Shown here: positions 7,292 through 15,863 of the stretch, in pieces
Layout of the letters: every line of letters begins with the position of its first letter
Position numbering within the stretch: the first letter of the stretch is position 1
Assembly: GCF_015704865.1 (NCBI RefSeq)
Contig: NZ_JADQTO010000002.1
Location: 310,001-374,000, forward strand
Length of the DNA: 64,000 nucleotides
Origin: Actinoplanes aureus
GTDB taxonomy: Bacteria > Actinomycetota > Actinomycetes > Mycobacteriales > Micromonosporaceae
Reading direction: 5' to 3'
Notes under the pieces: generated by a model
The model's input: the letters and a program-made list of their open reading frames with translations, nothing else
Databases searched by the model: none
What the model was told of the DNA's origin: nothing
Translations under genes and position numbers: made by a program

Positions 7292-7801
7292 GTGGCGCGA
7301 GGACACCCACCCGTCACCAGCCAGGAACGGCGCCGCGTCGCCGAGCTCCACGCCGAAGGCAAGTCCCGTAACGCCATCGCCGCAGAGCTCGGCCGGTCTG
7401 GGCGCACCATCTCGAAGATCTGCGCCGAGCACCACCCGCCGCTGACCTTCGAACGCACCCGCACCGCGGCCGCCACCGCAGCGAAGAAGGCTGACGGCGC
7501 CGCACGCCGCGCCGAGCTCCAGCTCAACGCCCTGGACGCCGCCGGCAAGCTCATGGGCCAGATGTTCGCCCCGACCGTCGTCTACAACTTCGGCGGCAAG
7601 GAGAACGACTACAACGAGCGCTCGGTCAACGAGCCGCCGTTCCGCGACAAGCGCGACATTGCCACCGCGATCAAGGCGCTCGCCGACACCGCGCTGAAGC
7701 TCGCCGAGTACGACAAGGCCACCGGCCACGAGGATGAGCGTTCGATGCTTACCGACCTCCGCGAGGCCCTGATTAAGGCTCGTACCAGTGCAAACCCTTG
7801 A
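7292..7801 (+). CDS. Terminase small subunit
   Basis: 169 residues. The N-terminal about 55 residues form a resolvase/Xre-like HTH (SQERRRVAELHAEGKSRNAI, then GRSGRTISKI), the DNA-recognition part of small terminases. The middle is a helical oligomerisation region and the C-terminus is charged. It is the first late gene, followed by the large terminase after a reversed membrane gene. It recognises the packaging site and delivers DNA to the large subunit. GTG at 7292 is used, with GAGGTG upstream. The identification rests on the HTH, size and position. Confidence 0.8.
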   Translation: MARGHPPVTSQERRRVAELHAEGKSRNAIAAELGRSGRTISKICAEHHPPLTFERTRTAAATAAKKADGAARRAELQLNALDAAGKLMGQMFAPTVVYNFGGKENDYNERSVNEPPFRDKRDIATAIKALADTALKLAEYDKATGHEDERSMLTDLREALIKARTSANP

Positions 7802-8222
7802 TCCTGTGAGCCTCAGCAAGTCGACGCTTACGGTCCCGCCAAGCAGGCCGGGTGAACCACAAGCCGCCCAGGAACAGCACGACGGCAGGGACCAGGCCCA
7901 GCGGGCTATTCCAGATGGGGTCGATTTCGACGCCAGCCAAGTTCGCGACTACAAGCGATCCGCCCAGGAACGCAGTCCCGGCCGATGTCGTCAACTGCAG
8001 GTCTGCCAACCCGAAAAAGCGTGTAGCCAGGATGGCTCCCCAGGCCGCTGCGAGCAGGACGATCACAAGAGCAGACGCGATCGCCTTGGGCTCCCGGGGG
8101 AAGATGCCGAACAGCACGCCTCCGAGATAGATGATCGCCGCAGCAACAAGGTTGGCTAGAACGTTCACGCCGACGGCTGCGAGAAAAGACCGCCACGGGC
8201 GGGATTGTCCGGATGTGGTCAC
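7773..8222 (-). CDS. Membrane protein inserted in reverse between the terminase genes (moron)
   Basis: 149 residues with four likely transmembrane helices (about 13-37, 46-68, 82-96, 103-122), ending in a basic cytoplasmic tail (RDRKRRLAEAHR). Its 3' end overlaps the end of the small-terminase gene by 29 bp on the opposite strand. Reverse orientation inside the late operon indicates independent expression, typical of lysogenic-conversion genes. No family is recognised. A superinfection-exclusion role would suit the topology and position but is inference. Confidence 0.75.
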   Translation of the reverse strand: MTTSGQSRPWRSFLAAVGVNVLANLVAAAIIYLGGVLFGIFPREPKAIASALVIVLLAAAWGAILATRFFGLADLQLTTSAGTAFLGGSLVVANLAGVEIDPIWNSPLGLVPAVVLFLGGLWFTRPAWRDRKRRLAEAHRIKGLHWYEP

Positions 8223-8263
8223 TCGCTGATGGTCCTTAATGCGCGCAACGTTGGCGGAGGCAG

Positions 8264-9535
8264 ATGATCAATCTCAGCCATCTGCCCCTGTCGGAGAAGC
8301 AGATTGAGTACATCTGTGAGAGCAACGTCTTCGTCAACCTCGCCGAGGGCGCCATCCGATCGGGCAAAACCGCGTCCGGCCTGCTGCGCTGGCTGATGTA
8401 CATCGCCGACCCGAAGACCCCGCGCACCGGCGACCTAGTAGTCACAGCCAAGACGTACGACACCGCGGTCAGGAACATCTTCAACCCGCTCCGCGACGGC
8501 GCCCTCTTCGGGCCGCTGGCCAAGGCCACCTCGTACACCCGGGGCGCACCGACCGCCACGATCCTCGGCACACAGGTCGAAGTCATCACCTTCAACGACG
8601 AGCGCTCCGAGAATCGACTGCGAGGCATGACGTGCCGCGGCGCGTACGTCGACGAGTGGTCCCTCATGCCTCGCTCCTTCCATGAGCAGCTTCTCGGCCG
8701 CTGCTCTGTCGACGGCAGCCAAATCTTCGGCAACACGAACCCGGATAACCCGCGCCACTGGCTAATGACCGAGGGCATCGAACGGGCGCGCCCAGGCGGC
8801 CCACTGGCCGGCGACTGGTACGTGCTGAAGTTCCTGCTCGACGACAACCCGGTGCTCTCTGAGACCGTGAAGGCCCGCTACCGGCGGCAGTACACCGGCC
8901 TGTACTACCGGCGGAACATCCTCGGCGAGTGGTGCGTGGCCGAGGGCACGGTCTACGACATGTGGGATCCGGCGAAACACGTGGTCAAGACGCTGCCGGG
9001 CATAGTCCGCTGGATCTCGCTCGGCGTGGACTACGGCACCACCAACCCGTTCGCCAGCCTGCTCCTGGGCATCGGCGTTGACGGCCGGATGTACCTGGCC
9101 CGGGAGTGGCGCTGGGACTCCAAGAAGCAGCAGCGCAGCCTCACGGACGCCGAATACTCGGCCCGGCTCCGTGCGTGGCTCGATCAGCTGGGCGTGCGCC
9201 CGGACTGGGTGTGCGTCGACCCCAGCGCTGCGAGCTTCTCGACGCAGCTGTTCCGCGACGGCATCACCCCCGCGCCGGCCGACAACGCCGTCCTCGACGG
9301 CATCCGGCTTATCGCCTCACTGCTGAGCGAGGGCCTGCTGTTCGTGCACGAGTCCTGTGCCGGCTGGATCGAGGAGATCCCCGGCTACGTTTGGGACGAG
9401 AAAGCCGCGCTCCTAGGTGAGGACAAGCCGGTCAAGGTCGGCGACCACTCGATGGACGCCGGCCGGTACGCCATCAAGACCCCGGAGGTGCTGTGGCGGC
9501 CACTAGTACGTGGCGCGTTGGACCTCGCCGGTTAG
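8264..9535 (+). CDS. Terminase large subunit (PBSX-type)
   Basis: 423 residues. ATPase domain: Walker A GAIRSGKT (about residues 29-36) and Walker B GAYVDEW (about 127-133), with the coupling region following. Nuclease domain: begins near GVDYGTTNPF (about 253), with acidic residues in CVDPSAAS (about 324) and the final GDHSMDAGRYA (about 393). It cleaves concatemers and translocates DNA into the prohead. The size matches the family, so it appears intact. Its stop overlaps the stop of the reversed gene 9532-10200 by 4 bp. Confidence 0.92.
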   Translation: MINLSHLPLSEKQIEYICESNVFVNLAEGAIRSGKTASGLLRWLMYIADPKTPRTGDLVVTAKTYDTAVRNIFNPLRDGALFGPLAKATSYTRGAPTATILGTQVEVITFNDERSENRLRGMTCRGAYVDEWSLMPRSFHEQLLGRCSVDGSQIFGNTNPDNPRHWLMTEGIERARPGGPLAGDWYVLKFLLDDNPVLSETVKARYRRQYTGLYYRRNILGEWCVAEGTVYDMWDPAKHVVKTLPGIVRWISLGVDYGTTNPFASLLLGIGVDGRMYLAREWRWDSKKQQRSLTDAEYSARLRAWLDQLGVRPDWVCVDPSAASFSTQLFRDGITPAPADNAVLDGIRLIASLLSEGLLFVHESCAGWIEEIPGYVWDEKAALLGEDKPVKVGDHSMDAGRYAIKTPEVLWRPLVRGALDLAG

Positions 9536-10200
9536 CATGCGGAAAGTTGGAACCATGTTTCTCCTTCCGCATCGGTTCCTGCGGGTGCGGTCCTCACCTC
9601 TGCAAGCCAGTGGTGGCCGTGTACGTCGACAAACCTGACTTCCAGCTTGACCTGGCACTTCGCCTCCAGCTTGGACTGTGCGCCGGGAGTAAAGCGTGTC
9701 AGGGAAAGGCCAATGTGGAGCCAATTTAACCGCTCCTTGTCGCCGCCTTTGATGACCGGAAAGCGTTTAGTCACGGGGGCATCGAAGCCGTCATCCGGAA
9801 CTGTCGATTCCCGAAGAAGTCGGGCGGACACAGCAAGGATCGGGAGTGTTCCGAAGTTCTCGACGGAGCAAACAAAGTTTGTCACCAGGTATTTAGGGTC
9901 GGCTAATGGGCTGCTCGATTTTGTCTTATCTACCTGAATGTCCACCTCGTGCACGACGATTGTGCGCGCCTGTGACTCCAGGCTCGTGAGCTGCTCATGT
10001 TCGAGTCGTTGTACCTCTTGACGCCGAGTCTCTCGCTCATTCCTGAGTGCGCGCCCCTGCCAGATGAATGCTCCGATTGTTCCTATGGCGGCTGCGACGG
10101 TTGCCCATGCCTCAATCCAATCAGCATTAGTAGCGCCTTGATCTGCGGCTAACTGCACGAGTGATATCACGACATTCCACGGTAGGCCCGGGAGGGTCAT
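9532..10200 (-). CDS. Membrane-anchored protein inserted in reverse between terminase and portal (moron)
   Basis: 222 residues. One N-terminal hydrophobic helix (about 27-46, WIEAWATVAAAIGTIGAFIW) precedes a charged coiled-coil (RNERETRRQEVQRLEHEQL). The remaining about 140 residues look beta-rich and soluble. This type-II-like membrane anchor plus coiled-coil plus sensor-like domain resembles many actinobacterial hypothetical proteins. The stop codon is read from the same four bases as the terminase stop. Like the gene at 7773-8222 it is transcribed against the late operon. Unknown function; exclusion or abortive defence is possible. Confidence 0.75.
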   Translation of the reverse strand: MTLPGLPWNVVISLVQLAADQGATNADWIEAWATVAAAIGTIGAFIWQGRALRNERETRRQEVQRLEHEQLTSLESQARTIVVHEVDIQVDKTKSSSPLADPKYLVTNFVCSVENFGTLPILAVSARLLRESTVPDDGFDAPVTKRFPVIKGGDKERLNWLHIGLSLTRFTPGAQSKLEAKCQVKLEVRFVDVHGHHWLAEVRTAPAGTDAEGETWFQLSAC

Positions 10201-10223
10201 TCACGCTACGGTTGGGAGACCTG

Positions 10224-11819
10224 GTGCCGATTCCGACCGGCGGCGCCTGGCCGCCCCCACACCTCACCCCCGCCTACGACGCCTACCGCGACTGGGACGC
10301 CTGGTATGCCGGCGACCCGGACGGCCTGCGCGCGGTCTACTCCGGCCGCGGCCCCCGCGGGCAGGTCCTTCCGCCGTCGCAGCGGGTACGGTCCGGGCAG
10401 TACGCCGGCGGCCTACTCGGTGCCGTCTCCCGCTTTCTCTGGGGCGCTCCGCCGCCAGCTGGTCAGCGCGATGGCCGGCTGCACGTGCCGCTCCCCGCCG
10501 ACCTCGCCGCCACCTCAGCCAACCTGCTGTTCTCCGAGCTGCCGAAGATCACCCACGAGGACAAGGCGATCCAGGAACGCATCGAGCGGCTGGAGGAGGA
10601 CGGACTCACCACGCTGCTGCTGCACGCCGCTGAAGCCGCGTCCGCGCTCGGCGACGTTTACCTCCGGCCCGTCGTTGACGAGGATGTCCTGCCCGGCCGC
10701 GCCTTTTTCGCCACGGTGCACGCCGACGGCGCGATCCCGCTGATCCGCTGGGGCAGGCTGGTGGAGGTCACGTTCTGGTCGACACTGCTGGTCGACGGCG
10801 ACACTCACGTCCGGCTCCTCGAACACCACGAGGTCGTCGGTGGTGCGGGCCGAATCGTCTACGCCGTGTACGAGGGCACCAGCACCACGCTGGGCCGTCC
10901 CGTGCCGCTCACCGAGCACGCAGACGCTGCCCACCTCGCCGACCTCGTGGACGAGGAGAGCGCCCAGGCCACCGAGCTCGACCGGCTCGACGTCGTCCGG
11001 GTACCGAACGCCGGCCCGCAGCGCCGCTGGCGCACCAGCGGCCCGCTGAAGTACTTCGGCCGCAGCGACTTCGACGGCAACGAGCAGTTCTTCGACGCCC
11101 TCGACGAGACCTGGACCGACTGGATGCGCGACATCCGCCTGGCCCGTGGCCGGATCATCGTCCCGGCCTACATGCTCCAGTCCCACGGTCCCGGCCGCGG
11201 CGCCAGCTTCGACATGGAACAGGAAATCTTCACGCAGCTGGAGATGATGCCTGGCCAGCAATCCGGCCCGGCCATCACCGCGAACCAGTTCGCGATTCGG
11301 TGGCAGGAGCATCAGGCGACCGCTGACGCCATCGAGAAGGTCGCGATGCGGCACGCCGGCCTCTCCGCGCAAACCCTCGGCGAGGACGGCGGCGACGTCG
11401 CTATGACCGCCACCGAGGCCCAAGCCCGGGAGCGCCAATCGTTCACGACCAGGGGAAACCGGATCGGCACCTGGCGGCCGGCGATTGCCGAGCTGATCGA
11501 GCTGCTGCTCGCCGTTGAGCGTGCACGATTCCGCACCGGTCCCGAGCCGGATCGCCCGAACGTCGAGTTCGGCGACAGCGTCAGCGAGTCCCCGGAGACG
11601 CTGGCTCGCACCTTGCAGCTGCTCGAAGCCGCACAGGCCGTCTCCGTCGACACCAAGGTGCGGATGCTGCACCCCGACTGGGACGACCCCCAGGTCCGCG
11701 AGGAGGTCGAGCGGATCCAGAACGCCGGCGCGACTGCGACCGAGCCGGAGCTCACGCTCGGCCGCCTGGCTGGCAACCAGCCACCGGCCGACGACGGCGA
11801 GGAGAACCCCGAGGAGTAG
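10224..11819 (+). CDS. Phage portal protein
   Basis: The GTG at 10224 is preferred: GGGAG lies just upstream, and an earlier in-frame ATG (10161) would sit inside the reversed neighbour. The protein is 531 residues, with an acidic, disordered C-terminus (ADDGEENPEE). The motif region LPADLAATSANLLFSELP and the central helical region with QAREIQ-like residues (TEAQARERQSF) match SPP1-type (Phage_prot_Gp6) portals found upstream of MuF head proteins. It forms the dodecameric DNA entry ring and works with the terminase. Confidence 0.88.
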   Translation: MPIPTGGAWPPPHLTPAYDAYRDWDAWYAGDPDGLRAVYSGRGPRGQVLPPSQRVRSGQYAGGLLGAVSRFLWGAPPPAGQRDGRLHVPLPADLAATSANLLFSELPKITHEDKAIQERIERLEEDGLTTLLLHAAEAASALGDVYLRPVVDEDVLPGRAFFATVHADGAIPLIRWGRLVEVTFWSTLLVDGDTHVRLLEHHEVVGGAGRIVYAVYEGTSTTLGRPVPLTEHADAAHLADLVDEESAQATELDRLDVVRVPNAGPQRRWRTSGPLKYFGRSDFDGNEQFFDALDETWTDWMRDIRLARGRIIVPAYMLQSHGPGRGASFDMEQEIFTQLEMMPGQQSGPAITANQFAIRWQEHQATADAIEKVAMRHAGLSAQTLGEDGGDVAMTATEAQARERQSFTTRGNRIGTWRPAIAELIELLLAVERARFRTGPEPDRPNVEFGDSVSESPETLARTLQLLEAAQAVSVDTKVRMLHPDWDDPQVREEVERIQNAGATATEPELTLGRLAGNQPPADDGEENPEE

Positions 11820-11822
11820 CCG

Positions 11823-14390
11823 GTGGCCGTCGACCCGGACAAGATCGTCGAGATCGCCCAGGCCACCGTCAGCCTCTACCGGGCCGCCGAACACGCGCTG
11901 CTCCAACTCATCACGCGCCAGCTCGCCCAGGGCATCGACGCACCCGGCCGGGCCGTCGAGCGGATGACCAAGGTCGGCCAGCTGCGCACCGCGGCGGAAG
12001 ACGTCCTCGGGCAGCTCGGCGACGCGGCCCCGGACTACGTCCGCGAGGCCCTGGCCGAGGCGTACCGGCAGGGCAACGCCAGCGTCCTCACCGACCTGCC
12101 AGCCGCTGAGGCCGCCAAGCTCGGTGCCGCCGATGCCCTCGACACGATCACCCGCACCAGCACGGTCGAGTCCCTGGCGGCCGCGCTGGTGCAGGACGTC
12201 GGCGCCAAGCACAGCAACATCCTGCGCAACGTCCTGGACGCCTACCGCACCGTCATCGCGCAGGCCACCGCGGCGAGCACCGTCGGCGGACTCTCCCGCC
12301 GCGACGCCGCCCAGCTGGCCTATGCCCGGCTCGTCGACCGCGGCCTGACCAGCTTCACCGACCGAGGCGGCCGCACCTGGCGGCTCTCCTCGTACGTCGA
12401 GATGGCGGTGCGGACCGTCACCCAGCGCGCCGCCGTCCAAGGCCAAACCGACCGGCAGCAGCGGCTAGGCCTGCCGTACGTCATGGTTTCCGACGAGGCG
12501 CAGGAGTGTGAACTCTGCCGGCCCTACGAGGGCAAGGTGCTGCGCATCAGCGCCGGACCCACCGGCAAGGTCCTGTCGTACTCGGGACCCAACAGCGCAC
12601 CCGTGACGGTCACCGTCACGGCCACTCTCGACGAGGCCCGCGCTGCCGGCCTGCAACACCCCGGCTGCCGGCACTCGATCCGGACCTACCTGCCTGGCGT
12701 GACCAGGCTGCCCGAGCAGCCCACCGCCGACCCGGAAGGCGATGTCGCCCGGCAGCGGCAGCGGGCAATCGAGCGGCAGATCCGGCGCTGGAAAGAGCGC
12801 GAGGAGGCGGCGCTCAGCCCCGCATCGCGCGCTGCCGCGCGCGCGAAGGTCCGCGCGTGGCAGCGCGCGATGCGCGAGCACCTGCAGGCCAACCCGAAGC
12901 TGAAGCGGCAGCCCCACCGCGAGCAGATCGGCGCCGGGAACATCCCGCCCGCCCCGCCCGCCGGCGCGACCCGCCCGAACCCGAAGCCCACACCGCCACC
13001 CGCGCCACCGCCGCCGACACCCGCAGAGCTCATTGAGGCCGGAGACTTCTCCGGCCTCAAGCGTGTCGGCCCCCAGGCCGGTTCCAACCCGGGTGGCCTG
13101 TTCGAAGCCGACGACGGCACCCGCTGGTACGTCAAGGCGCAGAAGAGCGAGGACCACGCCAAGAACGAGGCGCTGGCGTCCGCGCTGTACCGCGAAGCTG
13201 GCATCGACACCCCGCGCGTGATCCGTGGCCGCGGCACGCCCGGCCTGGACGGCGAGCACCACACCGCCTCCCGGATCGTCGACGACGCAAAGGCCGACCT
13301 GACGTCGCGGCTCACCGACGAGAAGTACCGCGACCAGATCCGCGAGGGCTTCGCCGTCGACACATGGCTGGCGAACTGGGACGCGGTCGGCATGACGTTC
13401 GACAACATCGTCACCGGCGGCGACGGCAAGCCCTGGCGAATCGACCTGGGCGGCTCGCTGTTGTTCCGGGCCCGCGGCACACCGAAGGGCGACCGGTTCG
13501 GCGACGAGGTCACCGAGTGGTACTCGCTGCGGCACCGCATGACCGCCCCGCAGTCGGTGCAGGTCTTCGGCGCCATCCGGCGCCGGATACTGGTCCGCTC
13601 CGTAGAGCGAGTCAAAAAGATCACGCCGGAGCGGATCCGCGAGATCACCGCGGAGCATGGGCTCCCGGACCTTGGCGACCGGCTCATTGCCCGGCGCGAC
13701 CAGCTGGTTAAGGGCCTGCCGAAGCTCCGCAAAGAGGCAGTGCGGCAGGAGACCTTCGACAAGGGCGTACGCAAGGCCAAGAAGGGCCAGGACGCGCTCG
13801 ACGCAGCCGCCCGGCGGCTCACCGACAGCAGCAAGCTCGAGCCTCGCCCGGACGGCTGGACCCTGGACAAGACCTCGCAGTCCCAGGTTGCCCTCGGCCG
13901 TTACCGTGGTTCGAGCTACCGGGAGATCAACGAGTACCTGCGCAAGGACGGCAAGTTCAACACGTCCATGCAAGCCCGGATCGACCGGATCAGCGAGGCC
14001 ATCGACGCCTCGCCGCTGCGCGACGACGTCCTGGTCTTCCGGGGCATCAGCGGCTTCGACACGATCCTCGGTACCGACTGGAACGACGTCGACCTAGTCG
14101 GTGTCGAATGGGACGACAAGGCATTCGCCTCCACCACGGCAGACCGCCGCGTGGCCGAGAACAGCTTCTCCGTCGGCGGGAACGGCTCGGTGGTCCTGCG
14201 CATCATCATGCGCAAGGGCTCCGGGGCTGTCCGGCTCTCCGATCTGGCCCCGCCGGATCGCCGCCCGGCTGGCATCAAGGAAGAGGCCGAGCTGCTCGCC
14301 GGCAAGCGTCAGCGACGTCGGATCGTCGCTGACCATGGCATTGACGACCGCGGAAGGCGGATACTGGACGTGGAGGTCATCGAGTCATGA
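11823..14390 (+). CDS. MuF-type minor head protein fused to a HipA-like kinase domain and an ADP-ribosyltransferase domain
   Basis: 855 residues, GTG start 3 bp after the portal stop. Residues about 1-290 are a minor capsid protein of the Phage_min_cap2/MuF type, ending in CELC (about 229-232) and HPGCRHSIRTYLPG. About 375-400 is a Pro-rich linker. About 403-640 resembles HipA/PI3K-like kinases: a GG-loop before RWYVK, then LANWDAVGMTFDNI and RIDLGG as catalytic and metal-binding motifs. About 690-855 has the R-S-E signature of arginine-type ADP-ribosyltransferases: VFRG (about 738), FASTT (about 768) and EEAELL (about 820). MuF proteins with C-terminal toxins are known in temperate phages. 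Two enzymatic domains in one chain is unusual. Delivery into the host with the DNA is inference. Confidence 0.88.
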   Translation: MAVDPDKIVEIAQATVSLYRAAEHALLQLITRQLAQGIDAPGRAVERMTKVGQLRTAAEDVLGQLGDAAPDYVREALAEAYRQGNASVLTDLPAAEAAKLGAADALDTITRTSTVESLAAALVQDVGAKHSNILRNVLDAYRTVIAQATAASTVGGLSRRDAAQLAYARLVDRGLTSFTDRGGRTWRLSSYVEMAVRTVTQRAAVQGQTDRQQRLGLPYVMVSDEAQECELCRPYEGKVLRISAGPTGKVLSYSGPNSAPVTVTVTATLDEARAAGLQHPGCRHSIRTYLPGVTRLPEQPTADPEGDVARQRQRAIERQIRRWKEREEAALSPASRAAARAKVRAWQRAMREHLQANPKLKRQPHREQIGAGNIPPAPPAGATRPNPKPTPPPAPPPPTPAELIEAGDFSGLKRVGPQAGSNPGGLFEADDGTRWYVKAQKSEDHAKNEALASALYREAGIDTPRVIRGRGTPGLDGEHHTASRIVDDAKADLTSRLTDEKYRDQIREGFAVDTWLANWDAVGMTFDNIVTGGDGKPWRIDLGGSLLFRARGTPKGDRFGDEVTEWYSLRHRMTAPQSVQVFGAIRRRILVRSVERVKKITPERIREITAEHGLPDLGDRLIARRDQLVKGLPKLRKEAVRQETFDKGVRKAKKGQDALDAAARRLTDSSKLEPRPDGWTLDKTSQSQVALGRYRGSSYREINEYLRKDGKFNTSMQARIDRISEAIDASPLRDDVLVFRGISGFDTILGTDWNDVDLVGVEWDDKAFASTTADRRVAENSFSVGGNGSVVLRIIMRKGSGAVRLSDLAPPDRRPAGIKEEAELLAGKRQRRRIVADHGIDDRGRRILDVEVIES

Positions 14391-14575
14391 CGCAACCAGC
14401 TGGCCAAGAGCCGGCGTGGGATGACAAGCGCCCTATCGATCCTGTGCCGATCGCCGAACGGTGGGCCGATGCCGATCGGGGCATCGTCGTGGTCAGCGGC
14501 CCCACGATGGGCAACATGACCTTTCCGCTCACCCCGCTCCTCGACGACGAAGAGCCGACCGAGGGCCGCGGCTAG
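14387..14575 (+). CDS. Small acidic protein coupled to the MuF fusion (62 aa)
   Basis: Starts at an ATG overlapping the MuF stop (ATGA), so translation is coupled. It has 62 residues, net acidic, no membrane helix. The sequence DRGIVVVSGPTMGNMTFPLT looks beta-rich, and the end is DDEEPTEGRG. No family is recognised. Its position directly behind a toxin-like domain makes it a candidate immunity or chaperone partner, but a structural role cannot be excluded. Its stop shares the bases CTAG with the stop of the reversed lipoprotein gene. Confidence 0.6.
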   Translation: MTQPAGQEPAWDDKRPIDPVPIAERWADADRGIVVVSGPTMGNMTFPLTPLLDDEEPTEGRG

Positions 14576-15018
14576 GCCTTCGGGCAGATGTACTTCACGA
14601 TCACCTTGTTGATCTTCTTGGCTGTGGCGTCCCCGAGGCCATTCGGGTGATCCGGCGAGCTGAACCGCGTGTTGGTAAACATCAGGACCTTGTCCGGCTC
14701 GTCCGGGAAGCTCTTGATCGTGACGCACTGATCGCGACCCCGATCGATCAGCCGCTCCGGATCGGTGTCTCCGACGATTTCAGGGTTGATCTTCCTCAGC
14801 GCTGCGAGGTACTTCGCCGCGATCTCATCGCTCGGCTTCGGCGGGATCCCCGCTGCCTTCTCCGCCTCGGCGATCGCCGCCGCTGCCTTTGAGTTCGCTG
14901 CTGCGTCCGGCGTCGGCGCCGCCACCTCCGGGGCCGCCGGCTCCTCAGCTTCTCTGCCGCACCCGGACAGCACACCCAGCGCCAGTGCGGCGCCCACCAG
15001 AACCTGACCTGCTCGCAT
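14572..15018 (-). CDS. Phage-encoded lipoprotein, DUF732-like
   Basis: ATG at 15018 has a good site (CAGGGGGACGG) and begins a lipoprotein signal peptide: MRAG, hydrophobic run, lipobox LSGC (Cys at about 20). After an Ala/Pro linker, a domain of about 90 residues contains YLAALRKINPEI, a Cys in DQCVTIK and a terminal Cys in KYICPKA, as in DUF732-type small secreted proteins, where two Cys form a disulfide. It is transcribed against the late operon between the MuF fusion and the scaffold. Surface lipoproteins made by prophages commonly block superinfection; that role is inferred. Confidence 0.8.
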   Translation of the reverse strand: MRAGQVLVGAALALGVLSGCGREAEEPAAPEVAAPTPDAAANSKAAAAIAEAEKAAGIPPKPSDEIAAKYLAALRKINPEIVGDTDPERLIDRGRDQCVTIKSFPDEPDKVLMFTNTRFSSPDHPNGLGDATAKKINKVIVKYICPKA

Positions 15019-15134
15019 CCGTCCCCCTGTCCTGTATGGAGTGACCACGCGAGCACGGTACGGCGTCCCGGCAAGGCCAGGGACGGACGAACGGTCCGCG
15101 GCCAAGGGCCGCCACGACACATCGGAGCACCTGC

Positions 15135-15842
15135 ATGTACCGCACCGCGCGCCGCTACGCCCTGTCCGGAATCGCCATCCCGCGCGTCCCGCGTGGCGGC
15201 TGGCACCGGGAAGATCCCGGAGACACCGGCGAGGGCCGCGGCCCCGGGCACGACAACGGGGAAGGCGACACCGGCAAGGCCGGCGACAACGACTCCACCG
15301 AAGGCAAGCCCGGCCCGAAGATCGAAGGCGACTTCGACCAGGAACGCCACGCGCGCGCCCTGGCCGCCGCCCGCGAAAGCGAGCGTAAGGCTAAGGAGGC
15401 GCGCAAGGCGTCCGACGACCGGCTCGCCGCCGTCCTCAAAGCCGCCGGGCTTACCGCCGACGGCAAGACCGACCCCGCCGAGCAGCTCAAGGCAGCTGCC
15501 GCCGAGCGGGACAAGGCCACCGCCAAGGCACGCGAAACCGCGATCGAGCTGGCCGTCTACAAGTCCGCCGGCAAGGCCGGCGCCGACCCCGACGCCATCC
15601 TCGATTCCCGCGGGTTCCTCAACTCGGTAGCTGAGCTGGACCCCGACGCCGCTGACTTCCGGGACAAGGTCACCGCTGCCATCAAGGACGCGGTCAAGGC
15701 CAACCCGAAGCTCGCCGCGACCGACCCCGGCATCAAGGGCGCCGTGCGGCAGGGCGCGGACCACTCCGGCGCCGGAGCAGGCACCAAGACCAAGCCCAAG
15801 GGGCTCGCGGGAGCAGTCACCGCGGCCCTCAGCGGCAACTGA
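15135..15842 (+). CDS. Capsid scaffolding protein
   Basis: 235 residues, highly charged and Gly/Asp-rich at the N-terminus. A long helical coiled-coil (about 65-150, rich in Ala, Lys, Glu) and a small basic C-terminus follow. This is the classic make-up of phage scaffold proteins, and it lies directly upstream of the major capsid gene. It guides prohead assembly and is then removed. No protease gene is seen between portal and capsid, so scaffold release without phage protease (or by self-exit) is likely. Confidence 0.85.
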   Translation: MYRTARRYALSGIAIPRVPRGGWHREDPGDTGEGRGPGHDNGEGDTGKAGDNDSTEGKPGPKIEGDFDQERHARALAAARESERKAKEARKASDDRLAAVLKAAGLTADGKTDPAEQLKAAAAERDKATAKARETAIELAVYKSAGKAGADPDAILDSRGFLNSVAELDPDAADFRDKVTAAIKDAVKANPKLAATDPGIKGAVRQGADHSGAGAGTKTKPKGLAGAVTAALSGN

Positions 15843-15863
15843 CGAATCCGAACGAGGTAGACC

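Noticed and set aside
10515..12446. Long minus-strand open frame of 643 codons opposite portal and head genes
   Set aside because: High-GC antisense shadow; no ribosome site, no domain, and the plus strand holds well-supported portal and MuF genes.
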